Positions 10,264-22,124 of a DNA stretch of 64,000 nt are shown here, one piece after another. The notes under the pieces were generated by a model. It ran no database searches. It saw only the letters and a list, made by a program, of their open reading frames with translations, and was not told where the DNA came from. The stretch spans positions 114,864,042 to 114,928,041 of the forward strand of contig CM060704.1 in NCBI GenBank assembly GCA_030686995.1, written 5' to 3'. The position numbers and the translations under genes are program-made. This stretch comes from Artemisia argyi. Taxonomy: Eukaryota; Streptophyta; Magnoliopsida; Asterales; Asteraceae. Position 1 is the stretch's first letter, and every line of letters begins with the position of its first letter.

Positions 10264-13200
10264 TCACCGTGAAAACCTGGGTCTCCACTTGTCACTTGGT
10301 GGTGCCCCACGATCATCCCCACGGTCATCCTTCTTACGAGTACCCCATCTATCAGATTCTGCAGGTGGAGGAGGTCCTTGGGCTGATGGCTCACTTCTAC
10401 GGAATTTAGGTACATACTTTCCACCAGGTGCTGCAGGTGCAGGGGCTGGTACTGGAGCAGTAGTTCCTGTTCCAGGAATCTCAGAAGGCCTGGCTGGTGT
10501 GTCGATTGGTGTTCCTTTTAAGATAGCTTCTTTCCGAAGTCTCTCACGTTCCTCTAACTCCTGCTCTCTTTGCCTCTTCTTTGCCTCTATTTCATCCAAC
10601 TTGGCTATTCTTTCAGCCTCCTCCTTCTTTTTCCTTTCAGCCTCTGCATATTCCAAGTATTAAAAACGATCAGTCTTACAAAACCTTCTAGTTTACATCA
10701 TTAATATTTTACTATTTTCTATTGCAGCACTTCTGGTGTAATTGTAAAACGTAAAAACTGACATGAAAGTAAGAAATAATTGCAATTAAATAATAAAAAT
10801 ATCTGATGTGGCGTAGTACTGTGTAAATATGCTCGCATAACATGCCTAGCAGTGTCGGATGGTTACTAGTATTAAGTTGAATACTCATTGGTCGCAAGTA
10901 AATCGTGAATAATTGGTCGTGAATCTCTAGAAACAGCAAACAGCTTGTTGGTAGCTATTTTCGTACAGTTTATTCATAACTTGGTCGTGGCAGATTATGT
11001 TTACCTCTAGCAGTTAGATTAAAAAGAGTAGCTCAAAAAGAAAAGGCTTTAAGATCGGCCAAAGTGTATTTTTAATCTATAAACCCACCAACTCTCTGAG
11101 ATCATTTTAGTTGAAAGAATAATTGAATCGTTGAAATACTGTGACTTTTGTGATCACGTTTGACACTAATAAGTTTTGTGTGCGATGGGGTGGGGAGGAT
11201 ACCTTCACGTTTGCGAGCTTCCTCCTCTTCACGTAGCTTGTTCAGTCTTTCTTCTTCAGTCCTCAGATAATACAACATCTTCCTCTTAATTTCCCTTTCA
11301 TCTCTTCGTGCCTGAAGAACTTGACTAAGACGAGCCTCCCTCTCTGCTCTCATTCTTTCATACTCCGCCTGTCGACGGCTTAGTACTCTTTCCTGAAACT
11401 GCATCTGCAGACACAAAATAAAAATAAAAAGTTAAAGCAAAAAGAGTAACAGGAAGGAATGAGTAAAATGAAAGAGAAGAACGTTCAGCCATCAATGGCG
11501 AAACAGAACTTGTTAAACAGACCTTATGTTCAAGAACTCTTTGGAGCCTATTCTTTTCCTTGACATCACCATCATGACGGCCTCTGCTCAGCTCAACCTC
11601 GAGCTACAAAAAGCACATAAATTGTTGAAGACAATAAATGTAGAAGTTACATAATAATGAGGTAAATTAGCAGAATAAATCAGCCACCAAGTCCTACAGA
11701 TAGTTTACAAAATACCTCTTGTTGACGTTCATGAAGCAGTTTCTCTTCAGCCAGACGTTTATGGAAAGCGGCTTCAACCAAGGGTGCTGCCTCTTCTCTT
11801 TTTGCTCTTTCCAAGTGATCCATAGTTTTAACTAGTTTTTGCATTTTTTTCTCCAGTTCTTGTTTCCCTTTAAATTGCTCCTGTACTGCTAACTCCATTA
11901 ACTGTTGCTTTGTCATGTTCTTCTGTATAGTGAAAAAAGAAGTCAATCCGAGAGTTCCAATCAAGTTGTCGGACATATAAAAGGTATAACCAGGTCATGA
12001 CGAGCTATTGAGCCAAAGCCAGTTTATGTTAATTTTCAACTTTTTTAAAAACAGATGCTCAACATAAGATAACCTAACATTTGAATAAGCCAGTTTAAGA
12101 GATTGTATGGATTGAATATACATATCACTATGTCAGGCAGGCAATCTACAACCTGTCTGACCCCTCAGTAAAGGACAACCATTAGGGACAACGGCTAACT
12201 TTATGAGGGCGATATATCCCTTACATGATATGAGTCGTTGTCCCTAAAGGCTCACTTGTGGAGACCAACTGTACGTTACTTGATGTGAGGCGTTGTTCCT
12301 AAACTCTTGCTCACTTGATGAGAGCAATTGCCCTTTACATGATTATAGCCGTTGTCCCTAATGGTTACCCGATCTCTTTTCTGATAAAATTCTTTTTCTG
12401 AACCGCTTGAGATTAAAAACTACCCAAATTGACCCGTTTATAATATACATGGTCAAAATTGCTACTTCTAATGTAAACTGAAGAGGATGCTACTTACTCT
12501 CTCCAGGAGTGGCTTCTTTCCGGTCTTTCCTACGACCTCTTTGAGCATGGCCTCTGCTTCTTCACGTTCTCGTTTCTCAATTTCCTCACGGATTCTTTTG
12601 TTTTTCATTTCTTGAAATTCAGTTGCAAGCCTCTTTTTTTCTGCCTCTTCAACTTTTTTTTGTTGTTTTAGTCTTTTTGTTTCCTCCTCGCGCTCCTGGA
12701 TTAACAATTTTCAAAATAGAAAAATTAAGCAGGGTATCAAACATAACAATATATATTACAGAACTTCATATTATTAATGAAAATGAATACCATTTCAACT
12801 AGATGGCGTTCCTGCTCTTCCTTTCTTTTCTCAATAATTGACTTCCGAGCAAGAAGCCTTTTGTGCTCTTTTTCTACTATCTCACCTAAACTTGGCAGCA
12901 TGTCACTCAATTTAGATACTTTCTTAGCAGAGGGATTTATCATCGACCGTGATTTGCTTAAATTTACAGCAAAATCACTTAAGTGGCCATGTAGATGATC
13001 AGAATCAAAGCCCTGGAGAGAAAATTAGCAATTGTTAGAATCATATTAGTTGAAAATTATCAACAAAATAACAGGAAGAAACACTTCCAACATATCTTAA
13101 TTCCTGAGTACTACAAAGTACAAACTGAATGATTATTGATTATATCTATACTAATTGCCTGAAAGAAAAATTGGACTAACCAAGTCACCAAAAATAACTG

Positions 13201-16200
13201 CACCCTTCATATGGTCAACTTTCAAAGCAATGAAATTATGTTTGACAGCATCAACAAGGATCCTCTCAACATCCGAAAAGCCGAAGAATGGGACCATTTT
13301 GGTTAAAGTCTCAATTTTCATGGTCTGATACACATTGGATACCTGAAACAGAAATTATAGTATATAATAAATAAAACAATACACAAAACACTTGCAATTT
13401 GCTAAAGCTTAACAAAAACGCTTGTTAATTCACCTGTTGCAGCACCCTTAAGGTAGCAACTTTCTCCAAAGCAGGAACGTACTGAGACAACTGCACATCT
13501 GGTACAGAAGATGCTGAAGATATTTTTCCACCAAGCTTTGAGATCTTCGTCAGCAAAGGTTGTACTTTTGATGCCAAATCCAGAGGCAGAAACTCATTCT
13601 CCAAAAGATGGTAGAGATCTTTAACTTCTGGGGTTACATAGGTCATAACACCTTTGGATACCTGTAGATAGACAATGGTGTTACAAGAGTACAAGCATGA
13701 GAACATAATATAAGTAACAACAGATGTGTCTTATCAGTTTGTATCACAAATCCATCTAGTAGTTTAAAATGGACTCTCAATCAACATATTTTGCCTTCTG
13801 AAACATGTGAGTTCCTAAAAATTAGTGAGCTTATTACCTTCTAAAAAACAAACTTGCTCAGGATAGTCATTGTTGCCGCACTCGTAACAAGCATGAATAT
13901 TTTGAACATTACATATGATCCATACAATCATTAACACCTATAATATATGAGCAAATATCGAGAATACTGATAGCAAAATGCATGTTTTATAGCTTAACCC
14001 CTTCTTCTTCCTCAACACTAAGATGATACCACTATAAGTACAGCAAGTATTCAAAACCTTAGTCCAAACTTAAAGCATCAGAAAACTCAAGCTGAGGGTC
14101 ATACTGTGGCCAAAATCCAACAATCTGGACTTCACCTAATGCTTACAACAGATTCCAAAGCTAAGTAGTATATTTGGTAACCACCATCCTTAAATGGTAG
14201 TGTTATACTCTACAAACTGGCATCAGTGTGTTGGTCCATTTTGAAAGTTATAACGCCAAGCCAAGATAAAAAAGAGAACATATATGCTATCTCGATGGTA
14301 CTCCTAAAACGTATGATTAATAGAAAAATAAAAGACAAGTCAAGAACTAAGCATGTCTCACAGAATGCTGGATATAAATTTCACCCATCAAGTAATTGAC
14401 ATACAAATAATGACGTGACACCGCAAAGAAACGGTGATAGGACTAAGGAAACTCAGCTAGTACGGATGTAACAAACAGATGATTTGAAAACTTACCAAGT
14501 CTGCAAGAAGAGCTGATCGTGAGAGCTGTAGAAAAAGCAAAGCATAGAAAAAGTTAATGCGTGTAAGAGTTGATGCAATCAAAAGTTTCAGACAATAGTA
14601 GATAAGTTAGTACCACTTCTCTCCTCTCAGGCATCACATCGATATTAAGCCCAATAAGATTATACATCCTTGTGTTCCGTTCTCTCTCATGCTCCAATTC
14701 TAAGTGAGAAGCTGTTTTTGAATGGTCATATGGGGGAGCGGAAAGTGCAGCTAAGAGAACTGCGGATGCTATCAGTTGCAGGTCTTTCTGACTCAGATTC
14801 TTATTAAAGCTCTTTTGAAGTTGAAAGAGCTTAAACCACGCATATGCATGATATGAATAGCTGGAAGAAACCCAAAAGATCTCTGTCAACTTCGCATAAT
14901 ATGTAGCCATCGAAGAAGATTTTGGCATTTTCTTGAACATGGTTGTCAGACCATAAATGTCTTCTACAGTACGAAAAGCTTCCTGTAGATACAATTTCAC
15001 AAAATTAAATACCCATATACTAATATGCAACTGAACTTCTAATACATCTGCTGAACGAGTTTATAGTACATACTAGGTGGCAATCTCAACCCATTTACTT
15101 ATAAATGAGTTCATTTGGGCTGTGTTTTATCTAAAACAGGCCAACACGCCAAATCAAATCGTTGTATTCAAGTATGTAAATAACAAATAACTTCTATTAT
15201 CATTACCAATGCATTAATTATATATGAACAAGATTTAAAGTGACACGTGTCAAGTTATTACCCCAACCAGCCCATCTTTTGACGTTTAGTAAACATAATG
15301 GTATAAACAGACCTGCCAGAGTTCAAGTTCGGTTGCAACTTTTAACTGCTCAAATCTTGTATCAAGAAAGAAATGTTGACTTTCTGGGGCAGACAAATCA
15401 GGTCGGTCCCTCTGGTCTCTGTACTTGTTGAGGTTTGCAAGATGATTCCTGATTATTTCACACAAGCGACGAAACTCAGTTGTCCGCTTGTATTGCTTAC
15501 AGAACTGAAAAGCACGATGCGCGGTATCCTACATTTTTACAAATTCAAACACATTTTGGGTTAGAATTTGTTCATATAATCAAAATAAAATTAAGTTGTT
15601 CACATTACAACACTTTCAAGCAAAACTAACCGCATACAAAGCCATTAGCTTGGAGTTATTCCTCAATATTTCAAGCACGGTCCTGTACGTCTCCCACAAA
15701 AACTTAAACCAAGGTGTCACAAGCTCGCGATCTGAGCGCTCCTTACCTTTCTCACCACTAACGTAACTCAACATCAAATCTTCCGGTCTGTTATCAGCTT
15801 CTAAATCATCAACATCAAGGGCGTCTTCTAACGCCTGTGCCTGACTGCGAGCATGCTCCGCCTTCTTAGTTGATAGATCAATAAAATACTTAATAACCTC
15901 CTCCAAAGAACCAACGTTAACTTGTTGACAAATTATACGATATTGGATCAGACCATCTTTAGCAAATCTGCCCCTTCTCATGTCAACACATAGATCAATG
16001 TACTTAAACATGATTTTTTCGTGTGGCTTCTGCCATGCGCGGTACCTCCTCGATGTCATGACATCATGAAGCACTTGCAAGGCATCTTGTTTCTGCCCAA
16101 CATTGGTCAGCTCTGCAATTCCACATAAGTCGACAAACAAAAATATTAGATACGAAAAAATAATTCTCAAATTTATAATTTTCAGGATTTCAACAGTAAT

Positions 16201-16255
16201 GAGGTTCACCTTCTGCACGTTTCAATGCATTCTCGGGTTTAGAATAAGTCGCCAT
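10264..16255 (-). CDS. eIF3a: Eukaryotic translation initiation factor 3 subunit A (eIF3a), complete, 13 exons
   Basis: eIF3a is the large scaffold subunit of the eIF3 complex on the 40S ribosomal subunit and acts in the cytoplasm in translation initiation. Exons: 16255-16210, 16112-15631, 15528-15313, 14982-14614, 14525-14496, 13661-13434, 13342-13181, 13012-12791, 12695-12498, 11922-11716, 11603-11523, 11404-11203, 10643-10264. They total 2823 nt, in frame, 940 aa. The start [15 protein letters not shown] fits the family start. Exons 2-7 give the helical and PCI part (for example FVSGEKGK-like [16 protein letters not shown], then [18 protein letters not shown], then [13 protein letters not shown]). 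Exons 8-13 give the charged coiled coil beginning [19 protein letters not shown]. The C-terminus is Pro/Ala- then Arg/Asp-rich and ends KWRPRFSR. Length is slightly below the ~990 aa I recall for Arabidopsis. Exon 5 is only 30 nt. Confidence 0.95.
12177..12366. repeat. Intronic foldback with internal tandem copies
   Basis: Inside the intron between eIF3a exons 9 and 10, the 20-mer AACCATTAGGGACAACGGCT (12177-12196) is matched by its exact reverse complement at 12347-12366. Between them lie about three degenerate ~60-bp copies of a phrase ending YGTTGTYCCTAAA. This looks like a small MITE or foldback element; no target duplication was identified. Confidence 0.7.
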
Positions 16256-16275
16256 ACTGAAACGGATGTGTTCTA

Positions 16276-17540
16276 CCTGTCAAAACATAAAACAAGCCAT
16301 TAGTTGTTGATACGTTTAGTTTGTTGTTCGTGGAATCGTGCTGAACCAGCAGATACAACTACTAAAATGCTTGTTGAAAATGCTGCTAATGCACAAAAGA
16401 TTAACAAAATCTCAAAAACGTTACTTCAGAGTTCAGACACAAGAAAGATTTTAAATCCAATGCCTCAAAACACGAGAACACAGACAAAAAATACATTAAC
16501 TTGTCACATCAAATAGCACCAAGAATCAAAACTCTATATAGTCCCACACTATTGTACTTTCAAAACCTTATTTCAACCACAGGACACTTTTTCATCCAAA
16601 AAAATGTCTTAAACAAGAGAACAATTATAAAAACATATTTAAGATACGGAAATCGGATAAACATCAACCAATTCAATTAAAACGATTCACCACCAGCTCC
16701 CTACATGAGTTAAAAGACTCGTTTCGCTCAACTGACCAATAAAAAACATCGAAACTTATCCACACAAACAAAAAATCACTTGTCAACACCATCATCGTTT
16801 CCGTATACTGCTAATGCACTTAATTCAAACAACGCTTCAAAGGCGCAAACACGACCAGACTTATAAAAACATGTCAAAGAACAAAAACAAGGCAAAACTC
16901 TCAGTTTCAATGCACAACATAATTCCAAACCTTCAAAACCTTAATTCATACACAAAATACATTTTTTATCACAAACAATGCCTCAAACACGACAACACTC
17001 AAAAATAATGCTAAAGAGATAATTCACCACAAACGAGGCGAAAACTAGCCAAAAAAAACATTAAAACTCGTCCACATCAAAAAAACATTAATCAACAAGC
17101 ACCATTAGACATAACATTCTACGTAATTTAAAAAACTTATATTAATTACAGACGATGCACACTTTTTATCCTCAAACACGACAACAATTTAAATAAAAAC
17201 ATGCTAAACAGATAATTCACCACAAATTAACATAAAACCTTAAAACTTGTTCACATCAATTAATAAATTAATTCACTAACACTGTCATCGTTCGTTTAAA
17301 AACAAATTCAACCAAACGCTAAAACTTTGAATTATCAAATCTAAAAAAAAAAGGCAAAACAAGTAATGATAATGAATCTAGTAATGATAGATCGATTGTT
17401 ATTACAACTGGTTTACCTAGATCGATTGGATTAAGCAGGTGAATCGATTTGGGGGCGGTTTTTTTGTTTTGGTTTGTAACTCTACTGATGATAGCCAAAA
17501 GAAGCTAGGGTTTTTTGTTTAGGGGTGTGTGTGTCTGCTT
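16276..17540 (-). other. eIF3a 5'UTR intron and leader region
   Basis: Upstream of the start codon, an acceptor TTTTGACAG ends at 16277, and a good donor CTAG|GTAAAC lies at 17417-17411 on the minus strand, implying a ~1.1-kb intron within the 5'UTR. This layout is common in plant translation-factor genes. The intron is rich in degenerate repeats: CTCAAACACGACAACA and GATAATTCACCACAAA recur about 193 bp apart (17018 and 17211), with a weaker third copy near 16682. The transcription start should be near 17510-17540; it is inferred, not observed. Confidence 0.6.
17506..17513 (-). promoter_or_regulatory. Telo-box (AAACCCTA) at the eIF3a start region
   Basis: On the minus strand this reads AAACCCTA, the telo-box found near the transcription start of many plant ribosomal-protein and translation genes. 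It lies ~90 bp upstream of the 5'UTR donor site, which suits a position in the leader or core promoter of eIF3a. Confidence 0.55.
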
Positions 17541-17697
17541 TTAACTTGTTTTTAAACTTGACACCCTTGCAACTTACGTTTTTATTTTTTACTTTTACTT
17601 TTAGTTTAACTAACGGGGGTGTTTGGTTTTCGGATTATTTATTGAGTATTGACACGCATCACGTTTTACGGGTGTTTGCACATGGGTTTATGATTTA

Positions 17698-18131
17698 GGG
17701 TCCCTTTGGTATCTTATTGTGGATTTGGTTTTGATTTGATTTGACAGTTAAAAGGTGTTTGTTTGAAATCTTAAACTATAGGGTCTGTTTGATTTATAAG
17801 TGGTTTGGATTAAGATTTGAATTTGGTATGGTATGAAAGAAAAGGAGGTAAGATAAAATAATATAAATAATTAATAAAATAATATTTTAATAAGTAGTAG
17901 ATGAAATTTAGACATATTTTATTATTTTAGAAAATGCAATGAAGAGAGATACAGAGACAACACTAAAGAAGGCCCACACTTTTTTCCAATCCTTGATATG
18001 AAGCCAGGATTCAGAGGGCCTACCATTTTTAGCAATGAATCCCTAATTTCAATCCGAAAGCTTTAAACAAACGATTATTAACTGTCACATCAAATGAAAC
18101 CCCATAGTAAAATACCCAACCAAACTGCACC
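17698..18131. mobile_element. Long-TIR MITE, PIF/Harbinger-like
   Basis: The ends GGGTCCCTTTGG and CCAAACTGCACC are imperfect inverted repeats, and the similarity continues inward to TTGATTTGACAGTTAA (17736) and TTAACTGTCACATCAA (18078). A GGGTCTGTTTG end nested at 17790 hints at a second MITE inside. TTA on the left and TAA on the right could be the 3-bp TWA target site but do not match exactly, so the superfamily is tentative. Confidence 0.55.
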
Positions 18132-18389
18132 TAAATAATCGAGTATCAAGTCTTTTGTCTTTTGTCTTTCTTTAATAGTTTTAACCCTTATTTTAATTTT
18201 AAAAAAAATTAGGTCAAATGATTATTAATCTATTTTATAATGGAGTATGAGAAAAGTTCATTTGAATACCTTATTTTTGTACATGCTAATAGACAAATTT
18301 TCACAATTCATTTAGTTAGATCTAATGCTGGAGATTAATATAAATACACGTATGGTTTGAGTGTTTTAACCCTATAGAATGACAATGAC

Positions 18390-18690
18390 TATCATTGATA
18401 GTGTTTGGTTGAATTTTTAGAAATCCAATAGTACAAAAATGTATCATAGGTAGATTGAAAGAAAGCGGGATAGGCTCCTTTTGCTAGTATTTTCGTGGGT
18501 CCCATTTTGATTTTTTTAACCACATATTTTTTAATGTATCTTTTGTCCTTTTGTTGATACTCATTTCATAATTTTTCTTCCATAAAACACATTCGGAATG
18601 ACACATATAGTCATATCCATTGTCATTCTATCTCATACCGAAACCTATTCTCATACTGATTCATGCCAACAAACCAAACGGCACTTAAGA
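18390..18690. mobile_element. Possible MITE (GTTTGGTT ends)
   Basis: GATAGTGTTTGGTTGAATTT near 18400 faces CCAACAAACCAAACGGCACTT near 18665, and GAATGACAATGACTATCAT near 18375 is loosely mirrored by ATATCCATTGTCATTC near 18615. The inverted repeats are imperfect and no target duplication was found. Confidence 0.35.
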
Positions 18691-19214
18691 TTTATTCCAC
18701 AAAACTTATTTTATTTTCCACCATCCTTTTATTCATCATTTATTTCACACTTTAAGTGTGTTTCTCTCTCCTAATGTTTCCCCAATCACACTTACTTTCC
18801 TTCATCTTCATTATCATCTCGATCCATAACAATTCTTTAATTATTCTGGTTACAAATGCCTCTTATTCTCCTCCCAATCTTTATTCTGATCATCTTCATC
18901 ATTAAGTGTGGTAGATACCAGAATCTTAGCTCCGGTTAACCGGCAGTGATGTGGAAACGTTTTCCAGTGACGGTGATGAGAAGATGACATCATTAGATGT
19001 GAGATCTGATGAATACGAAAAGATAACGTCTTCATCTTTTAGTTGTCATTGTTTTCCAGTACGGTGGAGATAATGGTGGTTGCCATGAATGGAAGAGGGT
19101 TGTTGATTCACCGAAAACCGTTCACCAACAAACACCTCCTTACGTGTTATTTTTAAATGTAGTGTTTGATTAGTTGTTGAATGATGAAAATTGTGTTTAA
19201 TTTGTTGGTATATT

Positions 19215-19865
19215 GTTTTAACTTGCTTATAAGCTGTTTAAGATAGTATAATTTTTTTTATTATTAAGTTGTTAGTTTAATTTTGCTTTTAATTGCACTT
19301 GATTGTTGTTTTATGTGTAATTGCTTTATTTTAAAGATGTTTTGAATTAGCTATGTATCATATGTGTAGTATCACTAGTGATATTTTAAGTAAATGGTAG
19401 TATAATTTTGCTTATTAGTTGAGTTCTTAGTTTAATTTTACTTGAATTGCATTGATTGTTGTTTTATTGATGTAAATGCTTCATATTAAAGTTGTTTTGA
19501 ATATGCTATGCATCATATGTGCAGCATCACTTGTGATATTTAAGTTTATTATAGTGTACAATTCTTATTAGTGAAACTCTTAGTTTATTTTGCTTGAACT
19601 CCATTTTGGATTACTGTTTTTATTGATATGAATGTTTCATATTAAAGTTTTTGTGAATCTGTTCTGCATCATATGTGTATTATCACCTGTGATATTTTAA
19701 GTTGACGAAGATATAATTTTGCTTATCAATTAAGCTGTTAATTTTAATTTCAAGAACTGCATTGGATTGTTGTGTTTTTGTTGATGTGATTGCTTGAACT
19801 GCATATATGTAGTATCACTTGTGATATTGTTAAGTTGATAATAGTTTACAACAATTACTAGTTAA
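19215..19865. repeat. Degenerate ~155-bp tandem repeat, about four copies
   Basis: A recognisable phrase (CATATGTG.AGTATCAC.TGTGATATTTTAAG) recurs with ATCAC at 19371, 19526, 19682 and 19814, i.e. spacings of 155, 156 and 132 bp. Between these, TTAGTTTAATTTTGCTTGAATTGCA and a GATTGTTGTTTTATTGATGT phrase also repeat. The copies are clearly diverged. No ORF is present. Confidence 0.75.
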
Positions 19866-19914
19866 CCTTTATTATGTACAATGATTACTAGTTAAGCTTT
19901 ATTATGTGACAACT

Positions 19915-20664
19915 CATAAATTTTCAGGCCATTGCTTTTCCACAAACTTGAAACTAACTACTTTGAACGACTACTTTATTACTCTTACGTTAACCCCTAG
20001 GTTAAATCGCGTAAACTGAAAAATTACAGTAAGCAAGTACCAGTAATTTTCAGACTATTATTTATTCAGAAAACCTGAATTATTAATTTTCTAACATTTA
20101 CGAGCTTATTTAACTCAAAAACGAGAAGTTATCTCACTTCTGTGAAAAACGAGCCCGAACACGTACCAACACCATACTAGTTATGGTTCACATTTAATAA
20201 ATACATTACAGTGTCAATAAACTTATTTTCATTAAAACGTTTACAAATTTTATTTTTACGTACTTGTGCATGAAAACACCCAACCGACTCACTACTTATA
20301 CATTTAACACTACAATACACACTCAATACACAAAATAATTCAAATTTCAAAACTCCCTCCCTACACAACAAAATAATTTTGTTGTTTTACCTTACTAGTG
20401 GAATATGACCTCATTTTCTTGTTTGTACTAGTTGAAGTCAACACATGGTTTAATATTTAACCCTAATAACCTTCACATACTTCATTTTTCACATTCACCA
20501 ACAACAAAATCCATCTCCCTCCTCCCTCTCCCATTCGTATGCCAACAAACACCCCTAATTCACCATTTTTACTTAATCTTTGGAGAAAATAACTTGTACT
20601 TTTGAGTTTAGAGTCTAATTTAGAATAGTTTTTTGGTGATTTTGAGGTTCTTGGGTTTACATAC
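19915..20664. other. Leader or LTR-like segment interrupted by element A
   Basis: From TGTGACAACTCATAAATTTTC (about 19915) onward the sequence has the look of another retrotransposon LTR or leader, including a C-rich stretch with repeated CAACAAAA near 20500-20560. Element A inserted at its right end (target CATAC). The identity of the host element is not resolved, and I could not confirm where it resumes after 27567. Confidence 0.3.
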
Positions 20665-22124
20665 TGATACCTGGGAATTGCGCCTTTGCAACAGGTTTTA
20701 CCTCTCAAGGGATCTTGAGAAACTTACAACCCCCACCAGGCAGTGTACCTGATCGTTTTATTATAGTATAGTGACAAGTACCGGGGGATTGATCGTTCAA
20801 CTCAGGAATAGTGTCGCTAGGATTAGAAAACCTGCTAAACTAGGTCTAGAGGTGAGGGATTATTCTTTTTTTATTTTTATATTTTATGGAAAGCAGGTAA
20901 AATCTCGGGTTTTGAAGGAGTGGGCGGAATTAGTTGCTAGCCAACTAACCCAATTAACTAAAGATACAATTAAAATAAAATAAAATAAATGAAAATTAAA
21001 CTAATATGCTAATGTGGTGAAAACAATAATGAGAAAAGTTGTGTTTACTTATATTTCATTACTCCCTAGATATCTTTTACCGGTTGATTAGCTTGTTACA
21101 ATTGCATGGATGACGGGTTATATTCCTTAATACTAGTCGTAGGGCCGTGTACAATATTCCCTAACTCTATAAGATCCTACTTCACTCCTATGTCGAGCCG
21201 ATTAAAAGCTCCTAACATAGGATCATTAGAATTCTCTTATGCATTAAATACAACCAAAAATCGTAGTACACCTCCGATCATGTTTCTTAAAACGTTCAAG
21301 CAAGTTACCAATGGAAGTCTGCCAGTTTTCTTAAGCCTAACATCGAATACAATCATCCGTAACAATTATAAACAAACAATCAACCAATAATCAACATCTA
21401 GGTTTCACTGCATCTAAGCAAACACAATAAAAGCCTAGCCTAACATGTTAAAAGAAAGATAAACATAAGATAGAATCAAACAATACATAGACATATTGAA
21501 TGATTATTGGAGAACTTATCTTTATTAAAACATGGAAGAAAGAAGAGTTTGAAACCTCTTCAATATGCAGGAAATTCAACCTAGGGTTTGTGTTTAGGTA
21601 TTTTACACTTTGTTCCACACTTTATAATGAAAAATTGGAAAAATATATATATAGACTAAGCATCCTGATCGCGTCATGTATTAGCCTCTGACGCCGTCAA
21701 CTCGCCTCCAAGTTAAAATTCGTATTGCCTAGATTCAATCTTGACGCCGTCATGTAGAAATAAGCTCTGGGCCGTCATTGGTATTTGGACCCTGACGGCC
21801 TTGGTGACGCCGTCAGGCCATTAACAAAGAAAACGTTCTGGGCTGTCACGTTATAAATTCCACATCCACCTCTTTTGTCACTCTTGACGCCGTCATGTGT
21901 TATGGCTTAACGTCGTCAGGTACTGTTCCCAGCAAGGAATTTGAGACTATGTCGTTTTCTTCACTTTTTATGCTCCAAAAACGTCCAAAACGCTTTCTTT
22001 TCCAGATCTCTCTCCAAAAGTACCTAAAATGACAAAAGGAACGATTTAGGGCAATATTTGATCAAATAATCTCGAATTCGGGCTTAAATGACCCCTTAAA
22101 AGCGGTACACCTTTCGCCTCATCA
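20665..22124 (-). repeat. Element A 3' LTR (1460 bp), full U3
   Basis: In element sense it runs from 22124 to 20665. U3 holds the TGACGGCGTCA-type array (exact copies at 21689, 21742, 21805 and 21885 plus decayed ones), followed by a TATATATATA box at 21654-21644. The rest is R-U5. A 94-codon ORF (21106-21390, plus strand) recurs unchanged in the other LTR and is just LTR sequence. Confidence 0.92.

Noticed and set aside
10289..10663. 124-aa plus-strand ORF
   Set aside because: It is antisense to the last eIF3a exon, whose protein fits the family.
21106..21390. 94-aa ORF on the plus strand, present again at 26877-27161
   Set aside because: It lies inside both LTRs of element A, antisense to the element, and is identical only because the LTRs are. 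B and C LTRs do not keep it open.
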